From positions 109,501 to 173,500 of the forward strand of contig CAJNDS010001524.1 of assembly GCA_905221605.1 (NCBI GenBank): a DNA stretch of 64,000 bases. The letters run 5' to 3'. This stretch comes from Symbiodinium natans (Eukaryota > Sar > Dinophyceae > Suessiales > Symbiodiniaceae). The position numbers were made by a program, and so were the translations under genes. Position 1 is the stretch's first letter. Each line of letters starts with the position of its first letter. This document shows positions 49,930 through 59,327 of this stretch, one piece after another. Below the pieces are notes generated by a model, which was not told where the DNA came from, made no database searches, and worked only from the letters and a program-made list of their open reading frames with translations.

Positions 49930-50076
49930 TTGGGGTTTGGGGTTTAGGGTTTAGGGTTTTGGGCTTTGACAAGGGTTTAGCGTTTAGGGTTTAGGGTTTA
50001 GGGTTTAGGGTTTTGGGTTTAGGGTTTAGGGTTTAGGGTTTAGGGTTTAGGGTTTAGGGTTTAGGGCTTGTAGAAA
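49930..50076. repeat. TTTAGGG array
   Basis: Two blocks of TTTAGGG separated by a short unique sequence. Confidence 0.9.
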
Positions 50077-50210
50077 CTTTAAGCCTCGACGCCGGGTTTG
50101 GAGTACTTGCAAAGGGCACGGTTTACCCCTAAAATCCCCTAAGCCCTAAACCCTAAACCCTAAACCCTAAACCCTGTTGTAGTCATAACCACACTTCTAT
50201 CTCCCGACAG

Positions 50211-50261
50211 TAGAGTTAGCCCGGAATATCCCTGGGCGATTCGGCAAGCCCGTGCGAGCAG
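50211..50261 (+). CDS. Candidate exon, unknown protein
   Basis: Acceptor TCTATCTCCCGACAG (good pyrimidine tract), donor CAG|GTTAGG, 51 bp. Reads ELARNIPGRFGKPVRA. Confidence 0.5.
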
Positions 50262-50371
50262 GTTAGGTCCTTTAGGGTTTAGGGTTGAGGGTTTAGGGCT
50301 TAGGGCTTAGGGTTTAGGGTTTAGGGTTTGGGGTTTGGGGTTTGGGGTTTGGGGCTTGGGGCTTGGGGCTT

Positions 50372-50516
50372 AGGGCCGAGAGCCCCAGACGCCTTAAACG
50401 AGAATAAGAATCGGGCCCTTCAATGGGTTTGGGATTCTGGGTGCAGTGACAGCACTGCTTCAGAAATCATTGGTTTAAGAAACGAGGGTTTTGGCGTGGG
50501 GGGAGCCCCGGATTAA
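50372..50516 (+). CDS. Terminal coding block, unknown protein
   Basis: Frame to TAA reading APDALNENKNRALQWVWDSG, then TASEIIGLRNEGFGVGGAPD. Opens from a TTTGGGG/CTTGGGG run; the acceptor is not clear. Confidence 0.5.
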
Positions 50517-50599
50517 AATGCAAAAAATGAGAGGAGAAGGATTAGAAATCGAGGGTACCCTCATCCTGGGAACCGAAATCTCTTAATATTGTTTCTTTT

Positions 50600-51140
50600 G
50601 TGTCCGGCCCTCAATCTCTTGAGTTTTCGATGTTCGGAAATATTTTTTAATGGGTCCTCTCCAAATGAGAAATCCACCCCTCGATTTCTTCATATTAGGC
50701 AATCCAGCCCCTCGATGTACTTAAACTTAAGCAATCTAGCCCCTCGATTTCGCAAATTTAAGAAATCCAGGTTCTCGATGTCTGATATTTTGAATGCGGT
50801 GGGGTTCGAGCTGCAGTTCATTGGATTCTGAAGTCGATGCTTGTTTACCAACTTGCCACAGAATGTTCCCTACTCCCTGACCCCCAAGGATTGAAGATTT
50901 CGAGGGAGAGGCTGGATTTCTTATTCGCGGGGAGCGGAGGGCTGGATGTTTTATTTGAGGTTGGGGGGGGTGGGGCGGGGACCCCACCCCACGCCCCCAG
51001 CAAATTTAAACAATTGAGGGGTTGGATTTCTTATTTGAGGTGGGGGGCGGGGGAGCGGGGGGTTGTTCTTTTTGAAGTGGGGAAGGGGGAGGGGGGGGGG
51101 ATTTCTTTTAAGGCATTTTAAGGGGAGGGGACCCCCAATA
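50600..51140. repeat. CCTCGATTTCTTAAATTTAAG repeat cluster with inverted units
   Basis: Left: three direct units of about 31 bp (CCCCTCGATTTC...AAGCAATCCAGC, 50680-50775). Right: the same motif inverted (GGCTGGATTTCTTATT, 50905-50960, and GGTTGGATTTCTTATTTGAG, 51018-51040). G runs separate them. No telomere-type repeats. Looks like a different mobile family. Confidence 0.65.
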
Positions 51141-51149
51141 AAGAAATCG

Positions 51150-51205
51150 AGCGATCAGGCTAAGGATAAGGCGTCGCCCTACTAAGATTACCAGCTCGAA
51201 TCCTC
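51150..51205 (+). other. tRNA-like A/B-box relic
   Basis: AGGCTAAGGATAAGGCGTCG and AGCTCGAATCC resemble the D-arm and T-arm of a tRNA (Arg-like spacing), but the anticodon and T stems do not pair. Could be the head of a tRNA-derived SINE. A minus-strand open frame (51160-51363) overlaps. Confidence 0.3.
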
Positions 51206-51642
51206 ATGAAGAAGTTTACGAAAAAATCGAGGCTCCCCTCAAGATTGCGGGTGATAATTCCGGAAAAGGTGGCTTCGTAATTAAGACATCGAAGGCACCC
51301 TCGCCAAAACTTAGAGGTTTCTTCTCCAGCGCGGTCACTGTACTTATTTCCAACCCCAAGCATACCTGCTTTCTTCGTTTTAGGGCTTGAAGCTTCTAGA
51401 TGTTCAGGGTTTAGGGTTGAGTCTCTTTTGTTTATGGCTTCATGGTTTCAAGCCTTTTCTGTTGCTTGCAGTTTGATGCTTAAGTTTGGGTGCTTACGGA
51501 AAGGCACATTGGGCTTGAATAGTTGTGTCCTACCCAACCACTCAGAACTGCCACCTGAGAAAACCTAAAGCAAGGGTCTAGGGTTTAGAATTTTTGGTTC
51601 AGGGTTTAGGATTCAGGGCGGACCTCTTAATTTCGGAAATCT

Positions 51643-51737
51643 TCAGCAAGTTCTGTGAGCTCGGTCCTTGACAATGTAGCCAGACTTCGTTATCAGACAG
51701 GGCTTGCCATTGTATTCCTTGGCGCCAACCCGAAAAC
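51643..51737 (-). CDS. Terminal exon, unknown protein
   Basis: Minus strand, acceptor GGGTCTAG, 30 codons and TGA, 95 bp. Reads VGAKEYNGKPCLITKSGYIV, then KDRAHRTC. Strong composition. The YNGKPCLI run is reminiscent of small beta-barrel folds, without a firm match. Confidence 0.6.
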
Positions 51738-51796
51738 CTAGACCCAGGGTGTAGGGCTTCGGGGTTCTGACTCACGGCCCTGAGGGTAGCTGCATG

Positions 51797-51835
51797 CTAG
51801 AAGGGGAAAACCTCAAACATGGTGCCTGGTCGAAT
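51797..51835 (-). CDS. Short terminal exon
   Basis: Minus strand, acceptor CACGCCGCAG, exactly 12 codons and TAG, reading IRPGTMFEVFPF. It lies only 60 bp upstream of the exon at 51643, so one of the two may be misassigned. Confidence 0.4.
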   Translation of the reverse strand: MRPGTMFEVFPF

Positions 51836-52337
51836 CTGCGGCGTGTAGCGTTTTGGGGTTTCTTGGGCTGCTTCCGAGGCGGGGCCCTAAGCCCAAAACC
51901 CCAACCCCTAAACTTAAACACCCCAAAACCCAAAACCCAAAACCCTAAGCCCAAAACCCTAAACCCTAAGCCCTATCGGCTTCGTCGTCTGCTGCCACTG
52001 GCTGGACTTGCAGGCTCGCAAACGAATCTCTGGTCCCCCCCTGCAGGGCTTACGGCTGAGGCTTTGGGTTCAGGGTTTGGGACCATATAGCTGCGTAGGG
52101 ATGAGGTCTGCATGCATACATGCCCCCCCCCCCCCCCTTTCACCACCCAAAAAGGTATCCCACGACCCCACCCGCCCACCAACCCCACCTAACACCCTGA
52201 AACCCTAAAACCCGAAAACCCCAAAACCCCCCAAAAAACCCTAAATCCCCTAAACCCTAAATCCCTTTCACCCATGAACACCCAGGTTTCCGGTTTGAGG
52301 AAATAGGCTTCCTGCCCCTTTTTGCAGAAATCAGTCG

Positions 52338-52385
52338 GGATGTTCCCCCTTATGCTAGCAGTCCTGCATAGGGATTATGGTACCC
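52338..52385 (+). mobile_element. Family E hairpin element truncated by CCCTAAA
   Basis: Matches the left half of 18962-19051 (ATGTTCCCCCTTATGCTAG...TAGGGATTATGGTACC) and then turns straight into CCTATACCCTAAACCC. Confidence 0.6.
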
Positions 52386-52626
52386 TATACCCTAAACCCT
52401 AAACCCTGAACCCTAAACCCTAGACCCTCAACCCTAAACCCTAAATCCCAACCCTAAACCCTAAACCCTTACAATAAAGGGGAGCTTCGGACCCCGAAAG
52501 CCTGAACTCCAACAACGGAAGAAGTCCCTAAACCCTAAACCCTAAACCCTAAACCCTGTAACGGAGATCCCCTTGGCATCCCGGAAGCGAAGCTCTTTTG
52601 AGGCTTGGTTCCACCCGAAGCCCTAA

Positions 52627-52860
52627 GGGGTTTTGGGGTTTAGGGTTTAGGGTTTAGGGTTTTAGGGTTTAGGGTTTAGGGTTTTAGGGTTTAGGGTTTA
52701 GGGTTTAGGGTTTAGGGTTAGGGTTTAGGGTTTAGGGTTTAGGGTTTAGGGTTTAGGGTTTAGGGTTTAGGGTTTAGGGTTTAGGGTTTAGGGTTTAGGG
52801 TTTAGGGTTTAGGGTTTGAGGTTTTAGGGTTTGAGGTTTTAGGGCTTTAGGGCTTTAGGG
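52627..52860. repeat. TTTAGGG array
   Basis: About 32 units with TTTTAGGG insertions; CTTTAGGG at the right end. Confidence 0.97.
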
Positions 52861-52888
52861 TTCAAATAAACCCCAAAAACCACCGCAC

Positions 52889-52981
52889 GGAACCCAAAAG
52901 GGCGAACGCCAAACGGATCCCAGGGGCATGAAGCATCTCGGGGACGTTGACGTCCTCCGGGTTGAGGCACTTGGCATTGGC
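52889..52981 (-). CDS. Strong exon, unknown protein
   Basis: Minus strand, acceptor CTTACATCGCAG, donor TCC|GTGCGG, exactly 31 codons. Reads ANAKCLNPEDVNVPEMLHAP, then GIRLAFALLGS. The array at 52627 forms the start of its downstream intron. Confidence 0.6.
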
Positions 52982-53020
52982 CTGCGATGTAAGGGGCCTA
53001 AGCCCTAAACCCTAAACACT

Positions 53021-53155
53021 TTCATGGTACTTACTAAGCAATTTGTAACTGTACTTATAGCCCACTTATAAGCCCCTTAAGTGCCCTAATAATGGTTATC
53101 AGTACAGTTATAAGTACAGTTATAATTGGTTCATAAGTACCATGAACCTCCAAGC
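53021..53155. mobile_element. Hairpin intron element, family D
   Basis: TTCATGGTACTTACTAAGCA pairs with GGTTCATAAGTACCATGAAC; ends CCTCCAAG. Centre has the family motif AAGCCCCTTAAGTGCCCTAA. Confidence 0.7.
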
Positions 53156-53526
53156 AAGCCCTAGAGTAATAGAGGGGTTCATGGGGCGTGTTAAGAGGCC
53201 TAAACCCGAAGCCCTCAATATAACTGCTGGGGCGGAGGGTCCTAGTTAGGTTGGAACCCTCTGGATTGCGGGTTTTTTTTAAATCTTGGCTTTAGTTGAG
53301 CTACTTTACGAAATGATTCAAGTACACCAATCTTCGTTTTGAAAGAGGGCAGGAGGCGGGAGAGGGGTTTTGGGTTCAAGGGGACTTAAGCCCAGTTGGG
53401 GCTTATAAAACCTTAGCCACAGCACGCAGTTGGGTTGTACGCCCTGTGGGGCGTTCTGGCCTTCAACCCTAAACCCTAAACCCTAAACCCTAAACCCTAA
53501 ACCCTAAACGCGTAGAGGCCCCTCAG

Positions 53527-53601
53527 CCCTCGACTCAACGAAGCCCCAAGGTTCGGGAGCACCTTCGTCCTGAACGCCTGAAACTCCTGAACCCCAAATG
53601 A
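53527..53601 (+). CDS. Terminal exon, basic
   Basis: Acceptor AGGCCCCTCAG, exactly 24 codons and TGA. Reads PSTQRSPKVREHLRPERLKL, then LNPK. Confidence 0.5.
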   Translation, partial: PSTQRSPKVREHLRPERLKLLNPK

Positions 53602-53703
53602 AGCCCCAAACAAGCGTGGGAACCCTGATCCCTCAACCTCTCCAAGACCTCTCAACAGACCCCTATGACCATAACCCTAAACCCTAAACCCTAAACCCTA
53701 AAC

Positions 53704-53838
53704 CCTAGGGCCTTGAAGATGCCAGACTGCACATCTTTCTTCTTGCCTGCACGGCTGTTGGACTTCTCGGTGCGTAGGGTGGGTTTCAGTGTTTTCGACC
53801 CAAGTCCCGGAAGTAGCTTTAACAATGCAGGCTCACTA
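53704..53838 (-). CDS. Strong exon, basic nuclear-like protein
   Basis: Minus strand, 135 bp with no stop. Reads EPALLKLLPGLGSKTLKPTL, then RTEKSNSRAGKKKDVQSGIF. The Lys/Arg cluster may be a nuclear localisation signal. Donor AGG|GTTTAG, acceptor AAACGAG. Confidence 0.55.
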
Positions 53839-53843
53839 CTCGT

Positions 53844-54047
53844 TTAGGATCTAGGCTTCAACATTGTTTCGACATGCAGCAGATGCGAGCGGCCCTTTTT
53901 TTCAGCAGGCCTTTTGCACTGGTCCCATGCTGTGCTTCTGCAGCACTGAAGGGTTGAAGAATGCCCCATGCATGCCGTGTTGGTGTGCGCACCGCGCGCG
54001 AGCGAGTGTGGGGTCAGCACATGCTTTCGGCAGCGGCTAAATTGCAC
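53844..54047 (-). CDS. Candidate coding block, frame uncertain
   Basis: Minus strand frames: a continuous 67-codon one (HVLTPHSLARGAHTNTACMG) and another reading MHGAFFNPSVLQKHSMGPVQ to a possible GC donor. The plus frame is open as well. Confidence 0.35.
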   Translation of the reverse strand: MQFSRCRKHVLTPHSLARGAHTNTACMGHSSTLQCCRSTAWDQCKRPAEKKGRSHLLHVETMLKPRS

Positions 54048-54077
54048 CTTACCGCAAGCTAAGCCAAATCCTGTAGG

Positions 54078-54215
54078 CTAACCCCGAGATGCAACGCACC
54101 AATCCCCTGTACTTCCAAAGGCCCCCACGCCACCAAGGAGCCTCTTTAGAGTTTGGTAGCCCAGTAACTCTATTGCAATAAGGGTACTCTTGTTGGGGCT
54201 GGTTGCTTCTACCAG
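54078..54215 (-). CDS. Strong terminal exon, unknown protein
   Basis: Minus strand, acceptor GCCCCTGGTAG, exactly 45 codons and TAG. Reads NKSTLIAIELLGYQTLKRLL, then GGVGAFGSTGDWCVASRG. A second frame runs to donor GCG|GTAAGG at 54057. Confidence 0.55.
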   Translation of the reverse strand: MVEATSPNKSTLIAIELLGYQTLKRLLGGVGAFGSTGDWCVASRG

Positions 54216-54635
54216 CTACCAGGGGCCCCAAACCCTAAACCCTAAACCCTGAACCCTAAACCCCAAACCCTAAACCAAAAGTGAACCCCCCGAACCCCAA
54301 CCGCCCAAACCTGACTCCAGCCGGCTGGACAGGCCTGGGTCGCGCTGCTGCGCTGACAGCAGGCTTCAGTGTTTCTAGGGTTTGGGATTTCGGGTTTAGG
54401 GGTTTAGGGTTTAGGGTTTAGGGCTTAGGGTTTAGGGTTCAGGGTTTAGGGTTTAGGGTTGAGGGTTTAGGGTTTAGGGTTTAGGGTTTAGGGTTTAGGG
54501 TTTGGGATTTCGGATTTAGGGGTTTAGGGTTTAGGGTTTAGGATTTTGGGTGCAGGGTTCAGGGCTTAGGGATCCAGCACTGGGGTTTCGGACCATCTGA
54601 GGGTAGATACATAGTCCATGAGCACGGGCTCTTAC

Positions 54636-54684
54636 TTGGAGAGCCCTTCTGTACCCTAAGCCTAAGGACCCATACTTCAGGATG
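54636..54684 (-). CDS. Short exon with consensus sites
   Basis: Minus strand, acceptor TACCTTCTTTCCAG, donor CAA|GTAAGA. Reads ILKYGSLGLGYRRALQ. An ATG-led block (MVRNPSAGS, 54596 down) follows after acceptor TCTACCCTCAG only 39 bp away. Confidence 0.5.
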
Positions 54685-54923
54685 CTGGAAAGAAGGTAAG
54701 GGGCCGCATTTTTGGGACCATACAATTTTACATTGTGACCCCTGGAGTCCCTCGCAAGGGTCCCGCCTTGGGTCCCCTACTACACCCCACACAGGGTCTT
54801 GGGTCTCAACAAAGGGAATGGGCTTAGGGTGTAGGGTTGCTAGACCCTCCTCTCCGCCAGTTTCCCCCCTCCGAAAGCCCTAAACCCTAAACCCTAAACC
54901 CTAAACCCTCCACAGCAGCCAGG

Positions 54924-54985
54924 AGACTCCGGTCTGGGTCCGTCCTTGGCCCTCCTGGCGCTCCGCCGGCGCCTCCGCCGTTTGC
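54924..54985 (+). CDS. Candidate exon, basic helix
   Basis: Acceptor GCAGCCAG, reading SGLGPSLALLALRRRLRRLL before a 28-base G run (54991-55019). The donor is not clear. Confidence 0.4.
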
Positions 54986-55150
54986 TGGCGATTGGGGGGG
55001 GGGGGGGGGGGGGGGGGGGTATGGGGTTACTTTATAGGTGAACTTCATACTATACGCTTGTTACGATGGGAGATATACCTTCATTTCTTGAGACCATGAA
55101 TGTGTTTTGGGTAGATGGGCTCTGATGGTTCATGTATTCTCGTCGCACAG

Positions 55151-55233
55151 GAGGCGCCACGCCAAACAATGATGCCCCAAAAACACTTATCGGGTAGAAA
55201 ATCTGTGAAGGGCAGAAACCATCTTGAAATACC
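55151..55233 (+). CDS. Exon with consensus sites, unknown protein
   Basis: Acceptor TATTCTCGTCGCACAG, donor CC|GTGAGG, 83 bp. Reads TMMPQKHLSGRKSVKGRNHL. A minus frame (55081-55299) is also open. Confidence 0.55.
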
Positions 55234-55527
55234 GTGAGGGTACAGGGTTACTCTAGGTAGGCCTTTAAGGGCCTTCATTGGGCCCACATGAGAAACCAAA
55301 ATATGGGCACGAAGCTCAAAAGGAATCAGACATGGCTTGGGGTTTACCCTAAACCCTAAACCCTAAAGCCCTAAACCCAAAGTCCATCTTGAGCTCTAAG
55401 CTTTCGTGTTCGGTTGCAGGGTTGGAGGTTTTGTGGATTCGGCCAGTTGGCCCCAAAGGCCCCAACCCCGAAGCAAGCCCTCCCCCCTAAACCCTAGACC
55501 CTAGACCCTAAACCCAAAACCCCACAG

Positions 55528-55588
55528 CGCCTGCGAAGAAATCCATGAGTTGCCGGACATCCGGTGGAGGATCTTTGCCTGGGCTTGA
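55528..55588 (+). CDS. Terminal exon, unknown protein
   Basis: Acceptor AAAACCCCACAG formed by C-array sequence. 19 codons and TGA: ACEEIHELPDIRWRIFAWA. Confidence 0.55.
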
Positions 55589-55679
55589 GATTTGCGGCTT
55601 TGGAGTGGTTTTGGGGTGTTTTCGGGGTGGTTTTCGGGCTGGTTTTGGGGGTGGTTTTGGGGTTTGGGGTTTGGGGATC

Positions 55680-55830
55680 AGGGTTTAGGGTTTGGGGGTT
55701 AGGGTTTGGGGTTTGGGGTTATGTTTAGGGTTTAGGGTTTAGGGTTTAGGGTTTAGGGTTTAGGGTTTAGGGTTTAGGGTTTAGGGTTTAGGGTTTTGGG
55801 TTTTGGGTTTTGGGTTTTGGGTAAGGGTTT
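55680..55830. repeat. TTTAGGG array with TTTTGGG units
   Basis: TTTGGGG, then TTTAGGG, then four TTTTGGG units. Confidence 0.95.
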
Positions 55831-55858
55831 AGGGTTCAGGGAACTGAGTGCCGCCAAG

Positions 55859-55926
55859 GGAGCTCATTGAGGCACGGATCGTCTCCGGGGCGATATGGAA
55901 GAATGCAACGAAGCCTCGCAACAAAG
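55859..55926 (+). CDS. Strong exon, unknown protein
   Basis: Acceptor TGCCGCCAAG, donor AAAG|GTCAGG. Reads LIEARIVSGAIWKNATKPRN. Confidence 0.55.
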
Positions 55927-56097
55927 GTCAGGATTTAGGGTTTAGGGTTTGGGGTTTGGGGTTTGGGGTTTAGGGTTTAGGGTTTGGGGTTTAGGGTTTA
56001 GGGTTCGGGCTTTGGGTTTAGGGGGCTTCTGAGCTTGGGGACTAGGGTCGAGGCTTCTTCCTGACATGACAAAGGATCCAAACTCGTGCATATTAAG

Positions 56098-56190
56098 GCC
56101 GCGGCGCCGAAAGCGCAGGAGATTTCAGGGATGTCTTCGCCCTGCCCATGTGGGCCCTATACTTCCTACGAGGGACTCTTTGAAAAGTAG
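56098..56190 (+). CDS. Terminal exon with Cys-rich tail
   Basis: Acceptor GCATATTAAG, exactly 30 codons and TAG. Reads APKAQEISGMSSPCPCGPYT, then SYEGLFEK. Another frame (DVFALPMWALYFLRGTL) also ends in a stop after acceptor ATTTCAG. Confidence 0.5.
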   Translation, partial: AAAPKAQEISGMSSPCPCGPYTSYEGLFEK

Positions 56191-56424
56191 ACCAGAACCT
56201 GAAGCTCTAAACGCCAAAGCCTAAGCCCTAAACTACGCTAAACCCTAAGCCCTACTTAACCCTAAAAACCTTGCATCATGCCGGCTGCTTGCGGCTGCGG
56301 GGCTCGCACCGGGGTCTTCCTGCCTCCATGGGACGATTCCGGTCTCCTGGGCCGAGTTTAGGGTTTCGGGTTTAGGGTTTAAGGTTTGGGGTTTGGGGTT
56401 TGGGGTTTAGGGTTTGGGGTCTTG

Positions 56425-56489
56425 TGTGTTGGGATGTTCGGCTGCGCTCTTTCTTGCCGCTTCACCTATCTCTCGCCACACCCCTACAT
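56425..56489 (-). CDS. Candidate exon, helical
   Basis: Minus strand, acceptor GTCGACTTCCAG. Reads DVGVWREIGEAARKSAAEHP. Donor unclear. Confidence 0.45.
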
Positions 56490-56578
56490 CCTGGAAGTCG
56501 ACAACCCTAAACCCTAAACCCTAAACCCTAAACCCTAAACCCTAAACCCTAAACCCTAAACCCTAAACCCTAAACCCC

Positions 56579-56650
56579 TTAAAGCGCAAACGCGCACACA
56601 AGCAAAAGAAAGTGCTTGCACTCTCCCGTCAACCTGGCAATCTGGCCGCC
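56579..56650 (-). CDS. Terminal exon, hydrophobic C-terminus
   Basis: Minus strand, acceptor TTGAAGCCGCAG, exactly 23 codons and TAA. Reads GGQIARLTGECKHFLLLVCA, then FAL. The hydrophobic end could be a tail anchor. Confidence 0.55.
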   Translation of the reverse strand, partial: GGQIARLTGECKHFLLLVCAFAL

Positions 56651-56699
56651 CTGCGGCTTCAACCCTAGGCCCTGAACCTTAATTTGGGTTTCGGGTTTC

Positions 56700-56832
56700 G
56701 GGTTTAGGGTTTAGTGGGTTTAGTGGGTTTAGTGGGTTTAGTGGGTTTAGTGGGTTTAGTGGGTTTAGTGGGTTTAGTGGGTTTAGGGTTTAGGGTTTAG
56801 GGTTTAGGGTTTAGGGTTTAGGGTTTAGGGTT
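56700..56832. repeat. TTTAGTGGG nonamer array plus TTTAGGG
   Basis: Eight TTTAGTGGG units (56711-56782) followed by seven TTTAGGG units. Confidence 0.95.
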
Positions 56833-56979
56833 AAGATTGCGAGTTGAGGGTTTAGGGTTTAGGGCTGAAGGTTTCGGGTTTTGGGACCCAGCCAAGCCAC
56901 CACTTCCCCACACACCCCCAAACATCTCCTAACCTAGACCCTATGGACCCTAAACCTGAACCGCTGACCTCAACCTTTT

Positions 56980-57294
56980 ATGCCCCCATGGGTTCAGGAC
57001 TTCTGTCTGAACCCTGTGCCTAAACCCTACAATACCCTCAGCCCCGAAACAGGTACCCAACTGCACACGTCAAGGATCATAGGGCAGCATCAGGTTCAGG
57101 CAGATGACCTCGGGCGCGGGTCAGACTTCCAACTCCGGGGCGGACGTGTTCGCGGTTTGAGGGCATTTCTTGGCGGGAATCGGCACAAGACTCTTACCAA
57201 CCCCGCTTCGACAACGGGGGCATTAGCATTTAGAGTTCAGGGGGGCCCCCGAAGTCTGAACCTCAGGCCCCCCAACCGGTGGACTGTGGCTTAG
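56980..57294 (+). CDS. Candidate coding block with ATG
   Basis: 105 codons from ATG to TAG. Reads TSRIIGQHQVQADDLGRGSD and RAFLGGNRHKTLTNPASTTG. Likely one or two exons (acceptor CCGAAACAG near 57050). The minus frame is open too. Confidence 0.4.
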   Translation: MPPWVQDFCLNPVPKPYNTLSPETGTQLHTSRIIGQHQVQADDLGRGSDFQLRGGRVRGLRAFLGGNRHKTLTNPASTTGALAFRVQGGPRSLNLRPPNRWTVA

Positions 57295-57396
57295 GGCCTT
57301 CTAGGGGTTGCAGAGGCAGATGAAAGAGCACCTGCAGAGTTCACTGTAGATAGATGTGATTTGTGGGCTTAGGAGTGAGGGTCTAGTCGATATTCC

Positions 57397-57720
57397 GTGT
57401 ATTACAGGGTGCGTGTGTGTGTGTGTGTATATATATATATACATATCGCTTTCTGTGTACATATGTGGCGCATATTTTTCTACTTGATTCATTTTATATC
57501 TATTGTGATTTTCATTTTCTATGTACAAGTCAAGTGCGTCTTCAAATTATTTTGGGGAGACCTTCAACGATACGATTTGCGGGGAACACCGGTCCTTCGC
57601 AACATTTGGGGGTTTACGGAAATAGGGGTAGCTGGGGGATCCTATAATAAGGGTTTTTGTATTTGGGGGTATATCAGGGGTACCCCTACTTTGGGAAATG
57701 CCCTTTTGGAGCACACCCCT
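57397..57720 (+). CDS. Candidate coding block, aromatic-rich
   Basis: A TA/GT microsatellite leads into a frame reading KLFWGDLQRYDLRGTPVLRN. From about 57600 the sequence resembles hairpin family F (GGGGGTTTACGG...GGGATCCTA), so an intron probably starts there. Confidence 0.35.
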
Positions 57721-57770
57721 GCGACCAAAATCACAAGCAAACCTCCTAGACCCCGCGGCCCCGCTTCGAG

Positions 57771-57855
57771 TCACCAGCCCATTTTTCTAATACCATCCAA
57801 GCCCACAGGCCAATAGGACGGCATGAGACCTCCAGCCCCCCAAAGATCCTGGACC
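57771..57855 (-). CDS. Strong terminal exon, unknown protein
   Basis: Minus strand, acceptor CTTGAGTTTCAG, 27 codons and TGA, 85 bp. Reads DLWGAGGLMPSYWPVGLDGI, then RKMGW. Confidence 0.55.
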
Positions 57856-57904
57856 CTGAAACTCAAGAAGCACCCCCAAAACCCTAAACCCTAAATCATA
57901 TCCA

Positions 57905-57997
57905 ATGGATCGAAGCCATGAGTTCGGCGTCTTAGACAGTTTCCCGGCCGAGCTGCCCGAGGCAGTGGGCAGCTGGGTGTCCACCGCGTTTTCGTAG
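57905..57997 (+). CDS. Coding block ending in stop, unknown protein
   Basis: ATG at 57905 opens 30 codons to TAG: MDRSHEFGVLDSFPAELPEA, then VGSWVSTAFS. The ATG may instead be internal to an exon starting after the CCCTAAATC at 57893. AG at 57930-57940 is an alternative acceptor. Confidence 0.5.
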   Translation: MDRSHEFGVLDSFPAELPEAVGSWVSTAFS

Positions 57998-58029
57998 TGG
58001 ATTCCGGCTGCTGCGCGAGGAAGCGCTCC

Positions 58030-58080
58030 CTGTCGCGGCGGGGGGGGGGTGGGGGGTGGGGGGTGGGGGGGGTGGGGAGG
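58030..58080. repeat. G-rich run
   Basis: GGGGTGGG repeats, no coding signal. Confidence 0.8.
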
Positions 58081-58137
58081 TGGTAGGTTTAAGGTTGGAG
58101 GGCTTATTTATGTGTTTGGGGGGCTTCTTCGTGAGAC

Positions 58138-58262
58138 TCAGAGCTCCTTTGCTGCTTGCTGGCAGGGCTGGTGGCACTCTTCGAGCTGCTGGGCAATGGG
58201 GGGCCTGCCATAGGGGCCCTGCCAGGGTCTGCATTCCCAGACCGGCTTCTTGTACCAGCGCA
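58138..58262 (-). CDS. Strong terminal exon, Cys/Trp-rich
   Basis: Minus strand, 41 codons and TGA. Reads RWYKKPVWECRPWQGPYGRP, then PIAQQLEECHQPCQQAAKEL. It opens at the edge of the TTTAGGG array (58268), where CTCTAA sits in place of an obvious acceptor. Confidence 0.55.
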
Positions 58263-58267
58263 ATTTA

Positions 58268-58413
58268 GAGTTTAGGGTTTAGGGTTTAGGGTTCAGGGTT
58301 TAGGGTTTAGGGTTTAGGGTTTAGGGTTCAGGGTTCAGGGTTCAGGGTTTAGGGTTTAGGGTTTAGGGTTTAGGGTTTAGGGTTTAGGGTTTAGGGTTTA
58401 GGGTTTAGGGTTT
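58268..58413. repeat. TTTAGGG array with TTCAGGG units
   Basis: About 20 units including a cluster of TTCAGGG. Confidence 0.95.
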
Positions 58414-58526
58414 CCCTGAACCCGAGCCGAAGGCCCTCAACTCTGGGTTCTAGAAACCCTGGAGCCTCAACCAACACTCACCGCCATCACTTACGCTTGA
58501 GGGTTGAGGGGCCCGGTAGGGTTCAG

Positions 58527-58597
58527 GCGCTTCATGGATGTGGAGCTCGCGGTTGCGTGCTCATCCCTTAAAGGCAGGCACAGCCCCTGTATCAAGG
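58527..58597 (+). CDS. Exon, unknown protein
   Basis: Acceptor TAGGGTTCAG, donor AAGG|GTTTTC, 71 bp. Reads RFMDVELAVACSSLKGRHSP, then CIK. Confidence 0.5.
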
Positions 58598-58883
58598 GTT
58601 TTCAGGGTGTCGGCTGACGCCACCCACAAGTACCCCTAAAGAACAAGACAGTTGACAGCTTTGGGGCTGGATCCCACCACCCTGCACCTCACGACCCGAG
58701 AGGAAAGACCCTGAAGACCCAATGCCCCATGCGAAGGCACGGAACTTATCAAAGAGACTTCAACCCTAAACCCCAAACCTTAAGGTGTGGAGAATACAGG
58801 GCTTGGGACCTCACAGCAAGCCTCGAGGACCCCACGCCCCCAGGGCGTCCTCACCCCTAAACCCTAAACCCTAAACCCTAAAC

Positions 58884-58955
58884 CCGATTCCCGCCGCCGA
58901 GCGGCTGCGAGGGAAGGTCTTGCAGCTGAACCAGTCGCCCCACGATGTCCTGCAC
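58884..58955 (-). CDS. Exon with both sites (plus frame also open)
   Basis: Minus strand, acceptor GCCCGGAG, donor CGG|GTTTAG, exactly 24 codons: VQDIVGRLVQLQDLPSQPLG. The plus frame reads IPAAERLRGKVLQLNQSPHD to donor GTTTGG at 58984 but lacks an acceptor. Confidence 0.45.
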
Positions 58956-58984
58956 CTCCGGGCTTGCCCCTCAACCTCTACAGG

Positions 58985-59148
58985 TTTGGGTTTAGGGTTT
59001 AGGGTCTAGGGTTTAGGGTTTAGGGTTTAGGGTTTAGGGTCGAGGGTCTAGGGTCTGGGGTTTAGGGTTTAGGGTTTAGGGTTTAGGGTTTAGGGTTTAG
59101 GGCTTAGGGTTTAGGGTTTAGGATTTAGGGTTTAGGGTTTGGGGTTCA
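58985..59148. repeat. TTTAGGG array
   Basis: About 22 units with TCTAGGG, TCGAGGG and CTTAGGG variants. Confidence 0.95.
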
Positions 59149-59327
59149 TTACCTATCAAAAAGGGGTTTGCGTCATCGGGATACCCTCCCAGAGGTCCTT
59201 TTTATAAGGGAATTCTCTTAAATGTTTTCAAAGGGGGTTCTACTCTGTTTGGGGTAAAAAGGGGCACCCCTATGGCAGGAAACCCCCCCCCAGAAAGGTC
59301 GCTGGCAGTTCAGGGTTTACTTGCAAA

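Noticed and set aside
51160-51363. Minus-strand protein of 67 codons
   Set aside because: Overlaps the tRNA-like relic and repeat cluster; no splice sites and weak composition.
52000-52080. Exon at 52.0 kb
   Set aside because: Plus (ARKRISGPPLQGLRLRLWVQ) and minus (GDQRFVCEPASPASGSRRRS) both have an acceptor; undecided.
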